A DNA stretch of 64,000 nucleotides, taken from NCBI GenBank assembly GCA_052315315.1, contig JBLSDE010000004.1, forward strand, positions 19,070-83,069, in the 5' to 3' direction. Positions 35,496 through 44,559 of the stretch are shown here, in pieces (position 1 is the first letter of the stretch; the number at the start of each line of letters is the position of its first letter). Under the pieces are notes generated by a model. The model ran no database searches. It saw only the letters and a list, made by a program, of their open reading frames with translations, and was not told the origin of the DNA. The translations under genes were made by a program, and so were the position numbers. Source of the stretch: Cuniculiplasma sp052315315. GTDB taxonomy: Archaea; Thermoplasmatota; Thermoplasmata; Thermoplasmatales; Thermoplasmataceae.

Positions 35496-36774
35496 TGAGT
35501 CTCCCCAGGTTAAGGGCAGCATGTCCCAGACTTTCACTAACTGGGTCCCATATTACGTCACCAAGATAGGAATCTTTATTTTTTATGGATGCCCTTGGAA
35601 CAAAGAGACCCTGGATTCTTTCATCTATTTTTCTGGCTACTATACCTTCTGGTCTTATATTCACCACTGTAACGAGACCACCGATTGAAATAAGTTTTCT
35701 TCTCAATTCATCTATGAGAAATCTGTTCCTCTCATCTATTGAAGTAATAACAGCTATCCTTGCCTTCGTCTCAAGGACAAGTCTTGCCATTGTTTTATCT
35801 ATAGGATATGAAGATGTGATTACCCTCGACGATTCTACTCTGAGAAGTATCTTTTTGATCTGATTAAATGTGTCTGTTCCTGAGGAAGGGACCACAAAGT
35901 CCTGTCTTCTTACCATCCTTGATGATATAGGCCAATAACCAACATTGTAACCTCTTGATATGAGGTAGTTTGATCCTGAAAGAATAAGTGATATGGCGTA
36001 TTCCAATGGGTTCTCATATTCTGTCCCACGCCTCATGAGCATGGAGGTGTCCAGATAGAATATGTATGTTTTCATTCCTTCTCTTTCATACTGATTTACC
36101 ATCAATCCTTTCTGAAATTGAACTCGTGCAGAAGCCTTCCAGTTTATGGATTTAAACGGATCGCCAGGCGCATATTCCCTTATGCTCTCAAAATCAGTTG
36201 TAGGTGGTCCAAGTCTTGTCATGGAATTTCTTGGCTTTGGTTTCCTTGTTTTTAATATAAACTGGCTTTTCTTAAGCATTTTTATTTCAGGGTCTATCTG
36301 GATATTCTTTCCAACATTAACATCAAACTTCCTTGTCTTACCAGCTCCAATCAATGGGTTAAAATCGATCATCAGATTGGTCCATGAAAAGATGCCCCTT
36401 CTCATGGCTTTTCCCCTGTATGTAAAAGTTTCCCTCCTTTCCCAGAAACCTTTGTAAAATACGTGGACGTTTGTGCCATCAACAATCTCCATCTCGTCAT
36501 AGGTGGGCATTGAAATATTGACAAGCCCGTAGCCACCCCTAATGCTTATTTCTACGGAAACTTCAAATTCATCACCAACCCTTATTCGATCTGGGATTTC
36601 ATATGAATAATCGAGATGGACATCCATTTCTGCATATACAAGCATTGCAAGGAATATCAGTGGGAACACAAATACTGCAATCATTATTTTCTGAGTCGCA
36701 ACCAATCCACCAAAGGCTATTCCGCCGGAAATTATTGTAAATAATATAACCTGCTTATTCCATGTGCCAATCAA
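35485..36774 (-). CDS. DUF58 protein (MoxR-associated, vWA-like)
   Basis: A 429-residue protein. Two N-terminal membrane helices (about 10-45) are followed by a beta-sandwich domain (RIRVGDEFEVSVEISI) and the DUF58 core with SIREYAPGDPFKSINWKASA and a vWA-like FYLDTSMLM strand. DUF58 proteins work with MoxR ATPases in assembly or metal insertion. It starts 7 bases after the MoxR stop. Confidence 0.88.
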   Translation of the reverse strand: MIGTWNKQVILFTIISGGIAFGGLVATQKIMIAVFVFPLIFLAMLVYAEMDVHLDYSYEIPDRIRVGDEFEVSVEISIRGGYGLVNISMPTYDEMEIVDGTNVHVFYKGFWERRETFTYRGKAMRRGIFSWTNLMIDFNPLIGAGKTRKFDVNVGKNIQIDPEIKMLKKSQFILKTRKPKPRNSMTRLGPPTTDFESIREYAPGDPFKSINWKASARVQFQKGLMVNQYEREGMKTYIFYLDTSMLMRRGTEYENPLEYAISLILSGSNYLISRGYNVGYWPISSRMVRRQDFVVPSSGTDTFNQIKKILLRVESSRVITSSYPIDKTMARLVLETKARIAVITSIDERNRFLIDELRRKLISIGGLVTVVNIRPEGIVARKIDERIQGLFVPRASIKNKDSYLGDVIWDPVSESLGHAALNLGRLNGW

Positions 36775-36780
36775 ATTTCA

Positions 36781-37740
36781 TCACTTTGGCACTTCTAATT
36801 TTTCCAGAAATTCATTTACGACGTCTTCCTGCTTCACCTCATCCATGACCTGCTCTGGTTTCAGAACAAGACGATGAGCTATGCAATTAACAGCCATGGC
36901 CTTAACATCATCAGGGATCACAAAATCTCTCCCCTTTACCATGGCGTATGATCTTGATACACGAAGCAGTGAAATAATGGCTCTTGGGCTTGGCCCAGCC
37001 ATTACTCTCCTGTCATTTCGCAACTCTCTAAAGGACGAAATATATTTCATTATCTCATCATCCACTGAAATATTCTCACTGATCTCCTGTAGTTTTAATA
37101 GAGAATTCTGATCGAGAATCTTTATTGCCTTAGATGAAGGATCATCTGTTTTCCATTCCTTTCTTCTTCTCAATATTTCCAGATCGTCCTCGGGATATCC
37201 AAAGGAAAGTTGTATCATAAATCTATCCATCTGAGCCTCTGGTAGTGGATAAGTCCCCTCAAATTCAATGGGATTCTGTGTTGCTATGACCAGAAATGGG
37301 GATGGCAGAGATATGGTCTCGCCTTCAATTGTAACCTGTTTTTCTTCCATGGATTCCAGAAGTGCAGCCTGGGTTTTTGGTGGTGCCCTGTTGATCTCAT
37401 CTGCAAGAATTAGATTGGAGAATATGGGCCCCTTCATGGTTTCAAATTGGCCAGTAGAAGCCCTCCAAATTCTTGTTCCTGTTATGTCGCTTGGTAGAAG
37501 ATCAGGCGTAAACTGAATTCTCCTGAAGGAGAGACCAAGAACGGAAGACATAAGCTTTGCCACGAATGTCTTGCCTATACCAGGGTTATCCTGAAGTAGA
37601 ATATGGCCAGATGAAATTATTGCCGATACCATCTTTGATAGATTTTGCCTATCACCCACGAAATATTTAGAAATCTCATTTACTATACCCGTTGTTCTGT
37701 TTAGACTCTCTTTAATGTCATCTTCAAAATTACTTTTCAT
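36781..37740 (-). CDS. MoxR-family AAA+ ATPase
   Basis: About 319 residues. Walker A is NPGIGKT near 52-58, then LLPSDITGT, Walker B LILADEINRAPPKTQAALLE, the sensor ATQNPIEFEGTYPLPEAQ with the Arg finger region AQMDRF, and the C-terminal lid GPSPRAIISLLR. MoxR ATPases act as chaperones that mature or load metal into partner proteins. The ATG at 37740, preceded by AGGAG, is preferred over a GTG four codons earlier. It overlaps the upstream membrane gene by 11 bases. Confidence 0.92.
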   Translation of the reverse strand: MKSNFEDDIKESLNRTTGIVNEISKYFVGDRQNLSKMVSAIISSGHILLQDNPGIGKTFVAKLMSSVLGLSFRRIQFTPDLLPSDITGTRIWRASTGQFETMKGPIFSNLILADEINRAPPKTQAALLESMEEKQVTIEGETISLPSPFLVIATQNPIEFEGTYPLPEAQMDRFMIQLSFGYPEDDLEILRRRKEWKTDDPSSKAIKILDQNSLLKLQEISENISVDDEIMKYISSFRELRNDRRVMAGPSPRAIISLLRVSRSYAMVKGRDFVIPDDVKAMAVNCIAHRLVLKPEQVMDEVKQEDVVNEFLEKLEVPK

Positions 37741-38839
37741 ACAATTTTTCACTCCTTTCTATATTTTTCAGGATACCGTCCATTATTTTTCGTCTTTTCT
37801 CTATTTCTCTCCTTATTCTCTGCCTGCTACTTTCAATATCCAGTGAAAATTTTATTGGCAATTTATATTCAACTATGGGTTTTAAAAATCTCTCCACATC
37901 ATCATTGCTGAAACCTGTTTCTGAAAGATAAGTGGATAAATTGATTAAAATCTTTTCTTTTCGTCCATTTGCTTCAAAGTCCTTAATTGATTCTGCAACT
38001 TTTGATATCCTCCCTATTTCTGTCACACTCTCTTTCTTGTTGAACTTCGCATAAACCTGAAATGAATTCCTTTGGGTCATTGAAGACAGTGAATTATATC
38101 CTTGAAACAGTATTCTTATAACTACTCCTACACCAATGATGAATATTATTACTAGCAGAGAGTCCTTGTAAGTATTTATGGTATTTTGTAAATATAATCC
38201 ATAGAGAAAACCTACAAGCGCAAAGGAGACCAGATAAAAATCTCTGTTAGAAACCATAAAGCCAGCAAGCTTTGAAATCCCCTCCTTTGGATTTTCAAGA
38301 TAGTAATAGAAAGGTGATGTCAGAACCATTACAACGGCTGCAAAGGAGAAAGCGTAAGTAAGATCGACGAGCGATGGTTGCGTTGAACTAAAAAGTGCCA
38401 GTATGAAAGGGAAGAATGATATGGAAAATTTTTTTGTTGCGTTTGTGACAGCCTCATCAACATGATACCTTTCGCTGTGTGCGTAAAGATAAATTGATGA
38501 AAAGATAAAAGTTAAAATGAGAAAACTATAAATCAAAGCATCCTCCAGACTTATTAAATCTCTGGCGGAAGAAAACAGAATGGAGAATACAATAACATAT
38601 ACAATAAAAGAAGATATGAGTGGCGCAATAATTATTTTTGCATATGAAGATAGTAGAAATCTCTTCCTATTTTCCAGGAACACTGAGATCTGTCGTCCTA
38701 TCAAATATATGGATATTGAGAGGAGAAAAAGACCTATGACGGGAGGGAGTAAAGATAAAATGAAAACGATCATTAACAATAAACCTGCAATACCCTCTAA
38801 TGGGTATTTTCTATTGGTTCTATTGCCCAAAATTCTCAC
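37730..38839 (-). CDS. Polytopic membrane protein of the MoxR operon
   Basis: A 369-residue protein with about eight membrane helices in the first 260 residues and a soluble, Lys/Arg-rich C-terminal tail of about 100 residues (AKFNKKESVTEIGRISKVAE; SLDIESSRQRIRREIEKR). No known family recognised. It overlaps genes on both sides, so it is a regular member of the five-gene MoxR/DUF58 operon. Confidence 0.68.
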   Translation of the reverse strand: MRILGNRTNRKYPLEGIAGLLLMIVFILSLLPPVIGLFLLSISIYLIGRQISVFLENRKRFLLSSYAKIIIAPLISSFIVYVIVFSILFSSARDLISLEDALIYSFLILTFIFSSIYLYAHSERYHVDEAVTNATKKFSISFFPFILALFSSTQPSLVDLTYAFSFAAVVMVLTSPFYYYLENPKEGISKLAGFMVSNRDFYLVSFALVGFLYGLYLQNTINTYKDSLLVIIFIIGVGVVIRILFQGYNSLSSMTQRNSFQVYAKFNKKESVTEIGRISKVAESIKDFEANGRKEKILINLSTYLSETGFSNDDVERFLKPIVEYKLPIKFSLDIESSRQRIRREIEKRRKIMDGILKNIERSEKLYEK

Positions 38840-39989
38840 TTCTCCATATTATAAGTGGGTTTTTCATTGATCTCTTTAGATCTCTTAGAAATTCTTCATA
38901 TTCCATTCTGGAAATATTCTTTTTACCATAGAATATCCTTTCGAAAGTGTGAATCATATTTAATGCCCTGCTCTGATCGACAATCCTCTCTTCAATAGTA
39001 TTGTTTCTAAGAATTTCTCTCAAAGTTTTTGTCATTTCTCTCTCGAGAATTTCCTCTCCAAGATTAGCTCTCACTGTATCCACAACATCCTGTTCATAAA
39101 TATTTCCCATTATGTCCAATTTTTCAATTTTTTCTTTGTCAATTATTTCAATTGTATTTATTCCTTCATTTATTGAAAGTTCTCCCCTATTAAATTCTTT
39201 TGATACAGGTTCTGAATTGAGAGACATTGAAATGCCATTCTTAATTTCGTACTGCAATTTATCTTTGAAATTCCATAGAGGTGGAAGATCTTTTCCAATA
39301 GGTAAAACTAAACCATCAATAGGAGGTATTGTAAAGTAAGGAATAGCGGTCTTTATCATAATAGGACTATTCCCAGCTTTATTCTCGTTTCCGTCCATTA
39401 CCAGAGGTATCTCGGAAACTTCCTTTTCATCTTTTTTATCCTTTCTTTGCTTTGAAATTGCTCTTGCGGCAGGCTTTCCTCTCCTTATTACCATTACTAC
39501 CACAAGGATCGCTGTCAGGACAATTACAATGGCAATTAGTACGAGTGGGTTTATGATTATTCTAAATACATTGTTTTGAACATTGGTTATTTGGGTTGTT
39601 TTGCCAGCTCCTGTACTTCCGCCACCCCCCGGAGTGCTGGGTTTGCCTCCTCCCACCAGGCTTAAATTGAGAGGTGGGAACTTGAAGTGAAATGGATCAG
39701 GGAACGAGAAGTTAATTATGGGTATGTTGAAAGGATTCTTCAAGTTAATACCGGGAAGATGAAAATTTATTGGAAAATTTGGTAAATTCAATCCAAGACC
39801 CGAACCAGCACCATTTCCAAAACCATTCCCCCCACCAGAGCCACCTCCTGAACCTCCTCCAGATCCTATGGAGCCTCCACCGGATCCACCTCCTCCTTGA
39901 ACTGGTTGAATCACAGTAATTGCTGATATGAGCAACCATGTAACAACAAGAATAGCAATTATGGAAACTATGGCACTGCGCCAGTTCAT
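38820..39989 (-). CDS. Membrane protein with glycine-rich outer segment and DUF4129-like tail
   Basis: A 389-residue protein, first gene of the MoxR operon. It has an N-terminal membrane segment (residues about 7-27), then about 45 residues almost only Gly and Ser, then about 50 residues of Asn-Pro-Phe-type quasi-repeats (NLPNFPINFHLPG; NPFNIPIINFSFPDPF), a second Gly-rich stretch, a membrane helix (about 150-172), and a cytoplasmic C-terminal domain. The last 75 residues (LREILRNN; YGKKNISRMEYEEFLRDLKR) resemble the DUF4129 tail found with MoxR/DUF58/transglutaminase genes. Expected topology: repeat segment outside, tail inside. Confidence 0.68.
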   Translation of the reverse strand: MNWRSAIVSIIAILVVTWLLISAITVIQPVQGGGGSGGGSIGSGGGSGGGSGGGNGFGNGAGSGLGLNLPNFPINFHLPGINLKNPFNIPIINFSFPDPFHFKFPPLNLSLVGGGKPSTPGGGGSTGAGKTTQITNVQNNVFRIIINPLVLIAIVIVLTAILVVVMVIRRGKPAARAISKQRKDKKDEKEVSEIPLVMDGNENKAGNSPIMIKTAIPYFTIPPIDGLVLPIGKDLPPLWNFKDKLQYEIKNGISMSLNSEPVSKEFNRGELSINEGINTIEIIDKEKIEKLDIMGNIYEQDVVDTVRANLGEEILEREMTKTLREILRNNTIEERIVDQSRALNMIHTFERIFYGKKNISRMEYEEFLRDLKRSMKNPLIIWRSENFGQ

Positions 39990-40063
39990 AATATATGAAA
40001 TAATTTGATTTATTATAATGTTATGTTTGAATCTTTGATGATGGTAATAGATATATATGCGAA

Positions 40064-40696
40064 ATGGCTATTTCCTATGTTATGATAGTTCTTGATCCTG
40101 ACGAAAATGAGATTTTACAGGAAAAAAGTGTGATGATTCAAAATGGTGCAAAGGTTGAAAATGGTGTAATCCACGTTACAAATAAGAGGATTCTGTATGA
40201 AAAGCAGGGTGAAAGAAAATTAAGGAGAGCTGAGGCTTCTAAAATATTTCTTGAAATACCCATGTATGAAATAGTGAATGTCGCTTCAGCGGTGCCCAAA
40301 ATGAGTCTGATGACAAAGAAAAAACTAAGTGTTGAATACAGGGACAATGGAGAAATGAAAATTGTTGAATTTGAAATAAAGCACCCTGAATCTCTTGTGG
40401 ACACGATCAAAAACTGGGCAACAACATCAAAAAGAGAACATGAAGAGAAAATGAAAAGTGAAGATCAGGAAAGATTTAGAAGAGAAGTAGAACTGGCAAA
40501 GGCTAAGGCAGCAAAAAGTAATGTAAATATGATAAATCTGGGAAATGGGAACCAAAGAAGAGATGTACCTGCTGATAGCGGAAAGAGCAATATGCCAAGG
40601 AAAGTTGATACAATAGAGGTATGCCCTGAGTGCGGAGAAGTAGTTCCTGAAAATAGTAAATTTTGTCCTCACTGTGGATATAAGATTCACGACTGA
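40064..40696 (+). CDS. PH/GRAM-like domain protein with C-terminal zinc ribbon
   Basis: A 210-residue soluble protein. The first 125 residues look like a bacterial PH/GRAM domain (VTNKRILYEKQG; FLEIPMYEIVNVASA; KLSVEYRDNGEMKIVEFEI). A charged helix (about 126-155) follows, and then a double-Cys zinc ribbon with CPECGEVVP and CPHCGYKI. Such proteins are thought to sit at the membrane or in larger assemblies. It is divergent from the MoxR operon and may share its promoter region. Function unknown. Confidence 0.72.
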   Translation: MAISYVMIVLDPDENEILQEKSVMIQNGAKVENGVIHVTNKRILYEKQGERKLRRAEASKIFLEIPMYEIVNVASAVPKMSLMTKKKLSVEYRDNGEMKIVEFEIKHPESLVDTIKNWATTSKREHEEKMKSEDQERFRREVELAKAKAAKSNVNMINLGNGNQRRDVPADSGKSNMPRKVDTIEVCPECGEVVPENSKFCPHCGYKIHD

Positions 40697-40735
40697 CTAT
40701 TCATTTTTTAAAAATATTTAGGCAAAATCTTAATA

Positions 40736-40755
40736 ATTGTTTATTAATTAACAAT
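40736..40755 (+). promoter_or_regulatory. Inverted repeat before lon start
   Basis: Arms ATTGTT and AACAAT separated by 8 A/T bases end one base before the GTG start of the Lon gene, about 20 bases after an AAAATATTTA TATA-like box. The position fits a repressor site over the transcription start. Confidence 0.4.
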
Positions 40756-40756
40756 C

Positions 40757-42712
40757 GTGGACACAAATTTAGAATCCGTTGAAAACTGGGTAAAAGCCCA
40801 GAATATAAAATCAACCAAGGACATTGAAGTCCCAAAGATTCTCTTTGATCAGGTTATTGGTCAAGAAGAGGCAAGGGAGGTAGTTAAGAAAGCCGCCCTT
40901 CAGAAAAGACATGTCCTTTTGATTGGTGAGCCCGGTACTGGTAAGTCTATGCTGGCCCAATCAATGGTCGATTTCTTACCCAAGGAAGAACTTGAAGATA
41001 TTGTTGTTTTCCACAATCCCGAGGATAATAACAGACCAAAGATAAAGACATTTCCGGCAGGAAAAGGGAAAGAGATTGTAAGACAATACCAGATTAGGGC
41101 CGAGCAGGAGAGAAGAGACAAATCAAGAATGTTTGTGACTCTTGTATTCTCAATAATACTTGTAGGTTTGATTATTTCAGTCTTAACAACCGATTATTAC
41201 ATAGTTTTCGTTGCCATAATGGCAGCAGCCATGGTTTACTTTATATCGGCCGTGAATCCAGCAATGAGAATTGAAAAGGCCATGGTGCCGAAAGTTCTGG
41301 TTTCCCATTCTCCAAATGATAAGCCACCATTCATCGATTCTACTGGGGCCCATTCCGGTGCACTTCTTGGGGATGTCAGACATGATCCATTCCAATCAGG
41401 AGGTCTTGAGACGCCTTCCCACGAAAGGGTCGAGGCAGGAAACATTCACAAGGCACATAAGGGAGTCTTGTTTATAGACGAAATAAACCTTCTGAGGCCT
41501 GAGAGCCAGCAGTCACTTCTTACTGCAATGCAGGAGAAAAAGTTCTCAATATCCGGGCAGAGCGAAAGAAGTACCGGAGCACTTGTTCAAACTGAACCCG
41601 TGCCCTGTGATTTTGTTCTTGTGGCTGCAGGAAACCTTGATGCAATACAGGGAATGCATCCAGCTCTGAGATCAAGAATAAGAGGATACGGATATGAGGT
41701 ATATGTGAGAGATTCAATGGAAGATAATGACGAAAACAGGAAAAAATTGGTTCAATTCATTGCACAGGAAATCGTTAAGGATAAAAAGATACCTCACTTC
41801 GACGAAGGAGCTATCATTGAAATCATAAAGGAAGCACAGAAGAGATCAGGAAGAAGAGGAAAACTTACACTGAGATTGAGGGAACTTGGAGGTCTCATAA
41901 GGGCTGCAGGAGATGTAGCCATATCTGAAAAGGCATCAATCGTTACAGCTGATCACGTTACCAGAGCAAAGGAGTTCAGCAAGCCCTTGGAACAGCAGAT
42001 TGCAGATCGTGCTCTGGAGGTAAAACGTTTATACAAAACCTTCAACAATCAGGGGACCTCAATAGGCACAGTGAACGGCCTTGCAGTAATGGGTGGAAAT
42101 AACGGTATGGCAGAATATACTGGTATAGTGATGCCAATAGTGGCAGAAGTAACTCCATCCCAGACAAAGGGTCATGGAAATGTGATTGCAACCGGAAAAC
42201 TAGGGGAAATAGCCAAAGAAGCGGTTCAGAATGTAACTGCTGTATTCAAGAAGATAAGTGGAAAGGATCTTTCAGATATGGATATACACATACAGTTTAT
42301 AGGCACTTACGAAGGAGTTGAAGGTGATAGTGCCAGCGTTTCTATTGCAACTGCCGTAATATCTGCCATAGAGGAGATACCCGTCAATCAGAATATTGCC
42401 ATGACTGGTTCCCTGAGCGTCAGGGGTTATGTTCTTCCAGTGGGAGGGGTTACAGCTAAGGTTGAGGCCGCTATCGAAGCAGGTCTTGAGAAGGTTATTG
42501 TGCCCGCCTCAAATTACGGAGATATAATCCTAGATCAGAATCACAAGGATAAAATACAGATAGTTCCTGTAAACACAATCGAAGAGGTTCTTGAGAATGC
42601 ACTGGAAAAGACTCCAGAGAGACAGAACCTTCTTGACAGAATAACAGGAATATTAAAATCGGGAACAAACATAACTCCCAAGGGTAGTCGTGCAGGACCA
42701 AACGTCGCTTAA
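40757..42712 (+). CDS. lon: Archaeal membrane Lon protease (LonB)
   Basis: A 651-residue ATP-dependent protease of the archaeal LonB type. Walker A GEPGTGKS lies at 57-64, an inserted pair of membrane helices at about 125-170 anchors it to the membrane, and Walker B FIDEINLLRPESQQSL follows. The protease domain has the Ser-Lys dyad: Ser525 in EGDSASVSIATAV and Lys568 in GGVTAKVEAAIEAG. The start is GTG with no strong ribosome site, suggesting a leaderless message. It is a main quality-control protease in archaea without other membrane proteases of this kind. Confidence 0.95.
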   Translation: MDTNLESVENWVKAQNIKSTKDIEVPKILFDQVIGQEEAREVVKKAALQKRHVLLIGEPGTGKSMLAQSMVDFLPKEELEDIVVFHNPEDNNRPKIKTFPAGKGKEIVRQYQIRAEQERRDKSRMFVTLVFSIILVGLIISVLTTDYYIVFVAIMAAAMVYFISAVNPAMRIEKAMVPKVLVSHSPNDKPPFIDSTGAHSGALLGDVRHDPFQSGGLETPSHERVEAGNIHKAHKGVLFIDEINLLRPESQQSLLTAMQEKKFSISGQSERSTGALVQTEPVPCDFVLVAAGNLDAIQGMHPALRSRIRGYGYEVYVRDSMEDNDENRKKLVQFIAQEIVKDKKIPHFDEGAIIEIIKEAQKRSGRRGKLTLRLRELGGLIRAAGDVAISEKASIVTADHVTRAKEFSKPLEQQIADRALEVKRLYKTFNNQGTSIGTVNGLAVMGGNNGMAEYTGIVMPIVAEVTPSQTKGHGNVIATGKLGEIAKEAVQNVTAVFKKISGKDLSDMDIHIQFIGTYEGVEGDSASVSIATAVISAIEEIPVNQNIAMTGSLSVRGYVLPVGGVTAKVEAAIEAGLEKVIVPASNYGDIILDQNHKDKIQIVPVNTIEEVLENALEKTPERQNLLDRITGILKSGTNITPKGSRAGPNVA

Positions 42713-43118
42713 AATATATAGAATTGATTCAGATGGGAAAATTTCCGATCTGCATTCTTTTTTTTCCAATCAGGATCATTTTGTGGTTTTTTTAAGGCAG
42801 TCATTTAATGAGCCGGTTGAATTTATCACAGAGGCTTACAAAAGATCAAGAAATTATAAAAAAACCAGATTCAAAGAACAGGCTTCATACTTTATGTGTC
42901 TAATTGCTGGGGAAACAAAACTTGAAAAGGCAATATCTGCCGCAGGCTTCCTACCAGATGACAGATCTTCAATTATAATCACTGACTCTGATGATGTAAT
43001 AAGGGATATCCTAAATAAAGGTCTTTCTCTGAGTGAGTATATTACGGACAGAAATGATGAAAAGAAATTATACGGAGAAATGACTCTCGTAGAATTGGAG
43101 CTGATTAAATCTGACTGA
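42690..43118 (+). CDS. KEOPS subunit Cgi121-like protein
   Basis: A 142-residue protein resembling Cgi121, the KEOPS subunit that helps bind tRNA for t6A synthesis. The order fits: an N-terminal strand unit, a helix with basic residues (EAYKRSRNYKKTRF), a segment QASYFMCLIAGETKLEKAI in place of the usual E-I-L-x-x-x-S-G-x-R-Q-I-x-x-A-I, a strand (SSIIITDSDDVIRDI) and a final VELELIK. The Arg-Gln pair is changed to Thr-Lys. The likely start is GTG at 42690 inside the end of lon (23-base overlap). Divergence keeps the call tentative. Confidence 0.62.
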   Translation: MQDQTSLKIYRIDSDGKISDLHSFFSNQDHFVVFLRQSFNEPVEFITEAYKRSRNYKKTRFKEQASYFMCLIAGETKLEKAISAAGFLPDDRSSIIITDSDDVIRDILNKGLSLSEYITDRNDEKKLYGEMTLVELELIKSD

Positions 43119-44025
43119 ACATAAGTTTTTAGCATATGGTGGTCATCTAAACATTGACGTTTTGATATACGTTAATAGGATCACAGACGACATTACACTT
43201 CCCGTAAATAATGTAGAAGAGGAATTTGGAGGCACAGCTGGAAATTTTACAAGAATTGCAGCAAAATTGGGATTACCATTTAGGCTATATTCAATAGTAT
43301 CAGAAAACAGCCATAAGGGCTATATAAAATTTTTGAAGGATTTATCAGTTGATACAGAGGGGATAGTTGTAACCAGAGAAGATTATGGTCCCGTATGTTA
43401 CGCAGTTAATGATGGCAATGACCAGAGATATTTCATGGCAGAGGGTCCAATGAAGAGGCTTCCCTACAAGATTCTTGACGAGTTTTATGAATATATGCAC
43501 CTCGGAACAGGAAATCCTGAGCTCAATTATCAGTTAATGAACGAATGCAGATATGATAAACTTGTATTTGATCCATCGCAGGAAATTTTTTATAAATACA
43601 ACAGCAAACAGATTAACGACTTTCTAGATCGAGCAGATATTATAATGGGAAATAAAAAGGAGATAGACTTCATGCTTGATAAGACCAATCAAAGTATGAG
43701 TGATCTGAGAGCGAAGAAAAAAACAGTTGTTATGACAGTCGGTTCTGAGGGATGTCAGGTATATTCAGAAAAATCTTTTCAGATACCTTCTTACGGCACT
43801 GTTGTTAATGGAAATACCCTGGGGGCAGGCGATACATTCAGGGCAGGATTTTATCTTGGTTTATACAATGGAATGGATCTTGAAGAATCAGTTGCGTGTG
43901 GAAATGTTGTCTCCTACAATATAGTGAAGGATGGTCTCAGAAAGTTTGACATACCAAAGGAAACTATATTAAGTGAGGGAAAAAAATTAAGTGAAAAAGT
44001 GATCAGGTTCAATGGGAATTTATAG
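43111..44025 (+). CDS. PfkB-family sugar/nucleoside kinase
   Basis: A ribokinase-like (PfkB) kinase. The N-terminal motif FGGTAGNFTRIAAKLG and the C-terminal anion hole/catalytic motif GNTLGAGDTFRAGFYLG (GAGD Asp) are clear. The first ATG/GTG/TTG in frame is TTG 43162, but the frame before it encodes AYGGHLNID, the expected first strand and substrate-binding Gly/Asp of the family. The only start-like codon before that is CTG 43111, with GGAG ten bases upstream and overlapping the previous stop, so I set the start there as an inference. Substrate unknown. Confidence 0.8.
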   Translation: MTEHKFLAYGGHLNIDVLIYVNRITDDITLPVNNVEEEFGGTAGNFTRIAAKLGLPFRLYSIVSENSHKGYIKFLKDLSVDTEGIVVTREDYGPVCYAVNDGNDQRYFMAEGPMKRLPYKILDEFYEYMHLGTGNPELNYQLMNECRYDKLVFDPSQEIFYKYNSKQINDFLDRADIIMGNKKEIDFMLDKTNQSMSDLRAKKKTVVMTVGSEGCQVYSEKSFQIPSYGTVVNGNTLGAGDTFRAGFYLGLYNGMDLEESVACGNVVSYNIVKDGLRKFDIPKETILSEGKKLSEKVIRFNGNL

Positions 44026-44536
44026 TTTCGAAGGTAGAGTTCCGCAGATTTCCGATGAGGCCTATGTTTTTCCTACTGCATCCATAATAGGGGATGTCAG
44101 GATAAAGGGTAAGGTCTGGGTCGGTCCAGGTGCTGTCATTCGAGGTGATTACGGCACTGTCATTATAGATGATGGAACGGCAGTTGAAGATAATGTGGTT
44201 ATTCACGCAAGACCAGGAAAGGAAACGAAAATTGGAAAAAATGTGACTCTGGGACATTCCTGTGTGATTCATACTGCAACCATTGGTGATAATGCAGTCA
44301 TTGGTATGCATTCTACGGTGACTGATTTTGCAGAAGTAAAGGAATGGGCAGTTGTGGCAGAACATGCCCTGGTCAAAACAAGACAGATCATAGATGCAGA
44401 AACGGTTGTGGGTGGTGTACCTGCAAAGCCCATAAGATCGGTGGATGAAGAGTACAAAAGATTGTGGGCAGATTACAAGCACAACTATACGTCATTCTGT
44501 GAAAGATACAAAAAGAATCTTGATGAAAAAGTATAA
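44012..44536 (+). CDS. Gamma-class carbonic anhydrase-like hexapeptide protein
   Basis: A 174-residue left-handed beta-helix protein. Hexapeptide turns run from residue about 20 to 130, and the three zinc/iron-binding histidines of gamma-carbonic anhydrases are in place: His65 (VVIHARPG), His82 and His87 (LGHSCVIH). The C-terminal helix is longer than in Cam. The acidic proton-shuttle loop of the methanogen Cam is not seen, so it is closer to the CamH/ferripyochelin-binding type. It overlaps the PfkB gene by 14 bases. Confidence 0.87.
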   Translation: MGIYSFEGRVPQISDEAYVFPTASIIGDVRIKGKVWVGPGAVIRGDYGTVIIDDGTAVEDNVVIHARPGKETKIGKNVTLGHSCVIHTATIGDNAVIGMHSTVTDFAEVKEWAVVAEHALVKTRQIIDAETVVGGVPAKPIRSVDEEYKRLWADYKHNYTSFCERYKKNLDEKV

Positions 44537-44559
44537 AATAATTCATTATCTTATGTATT

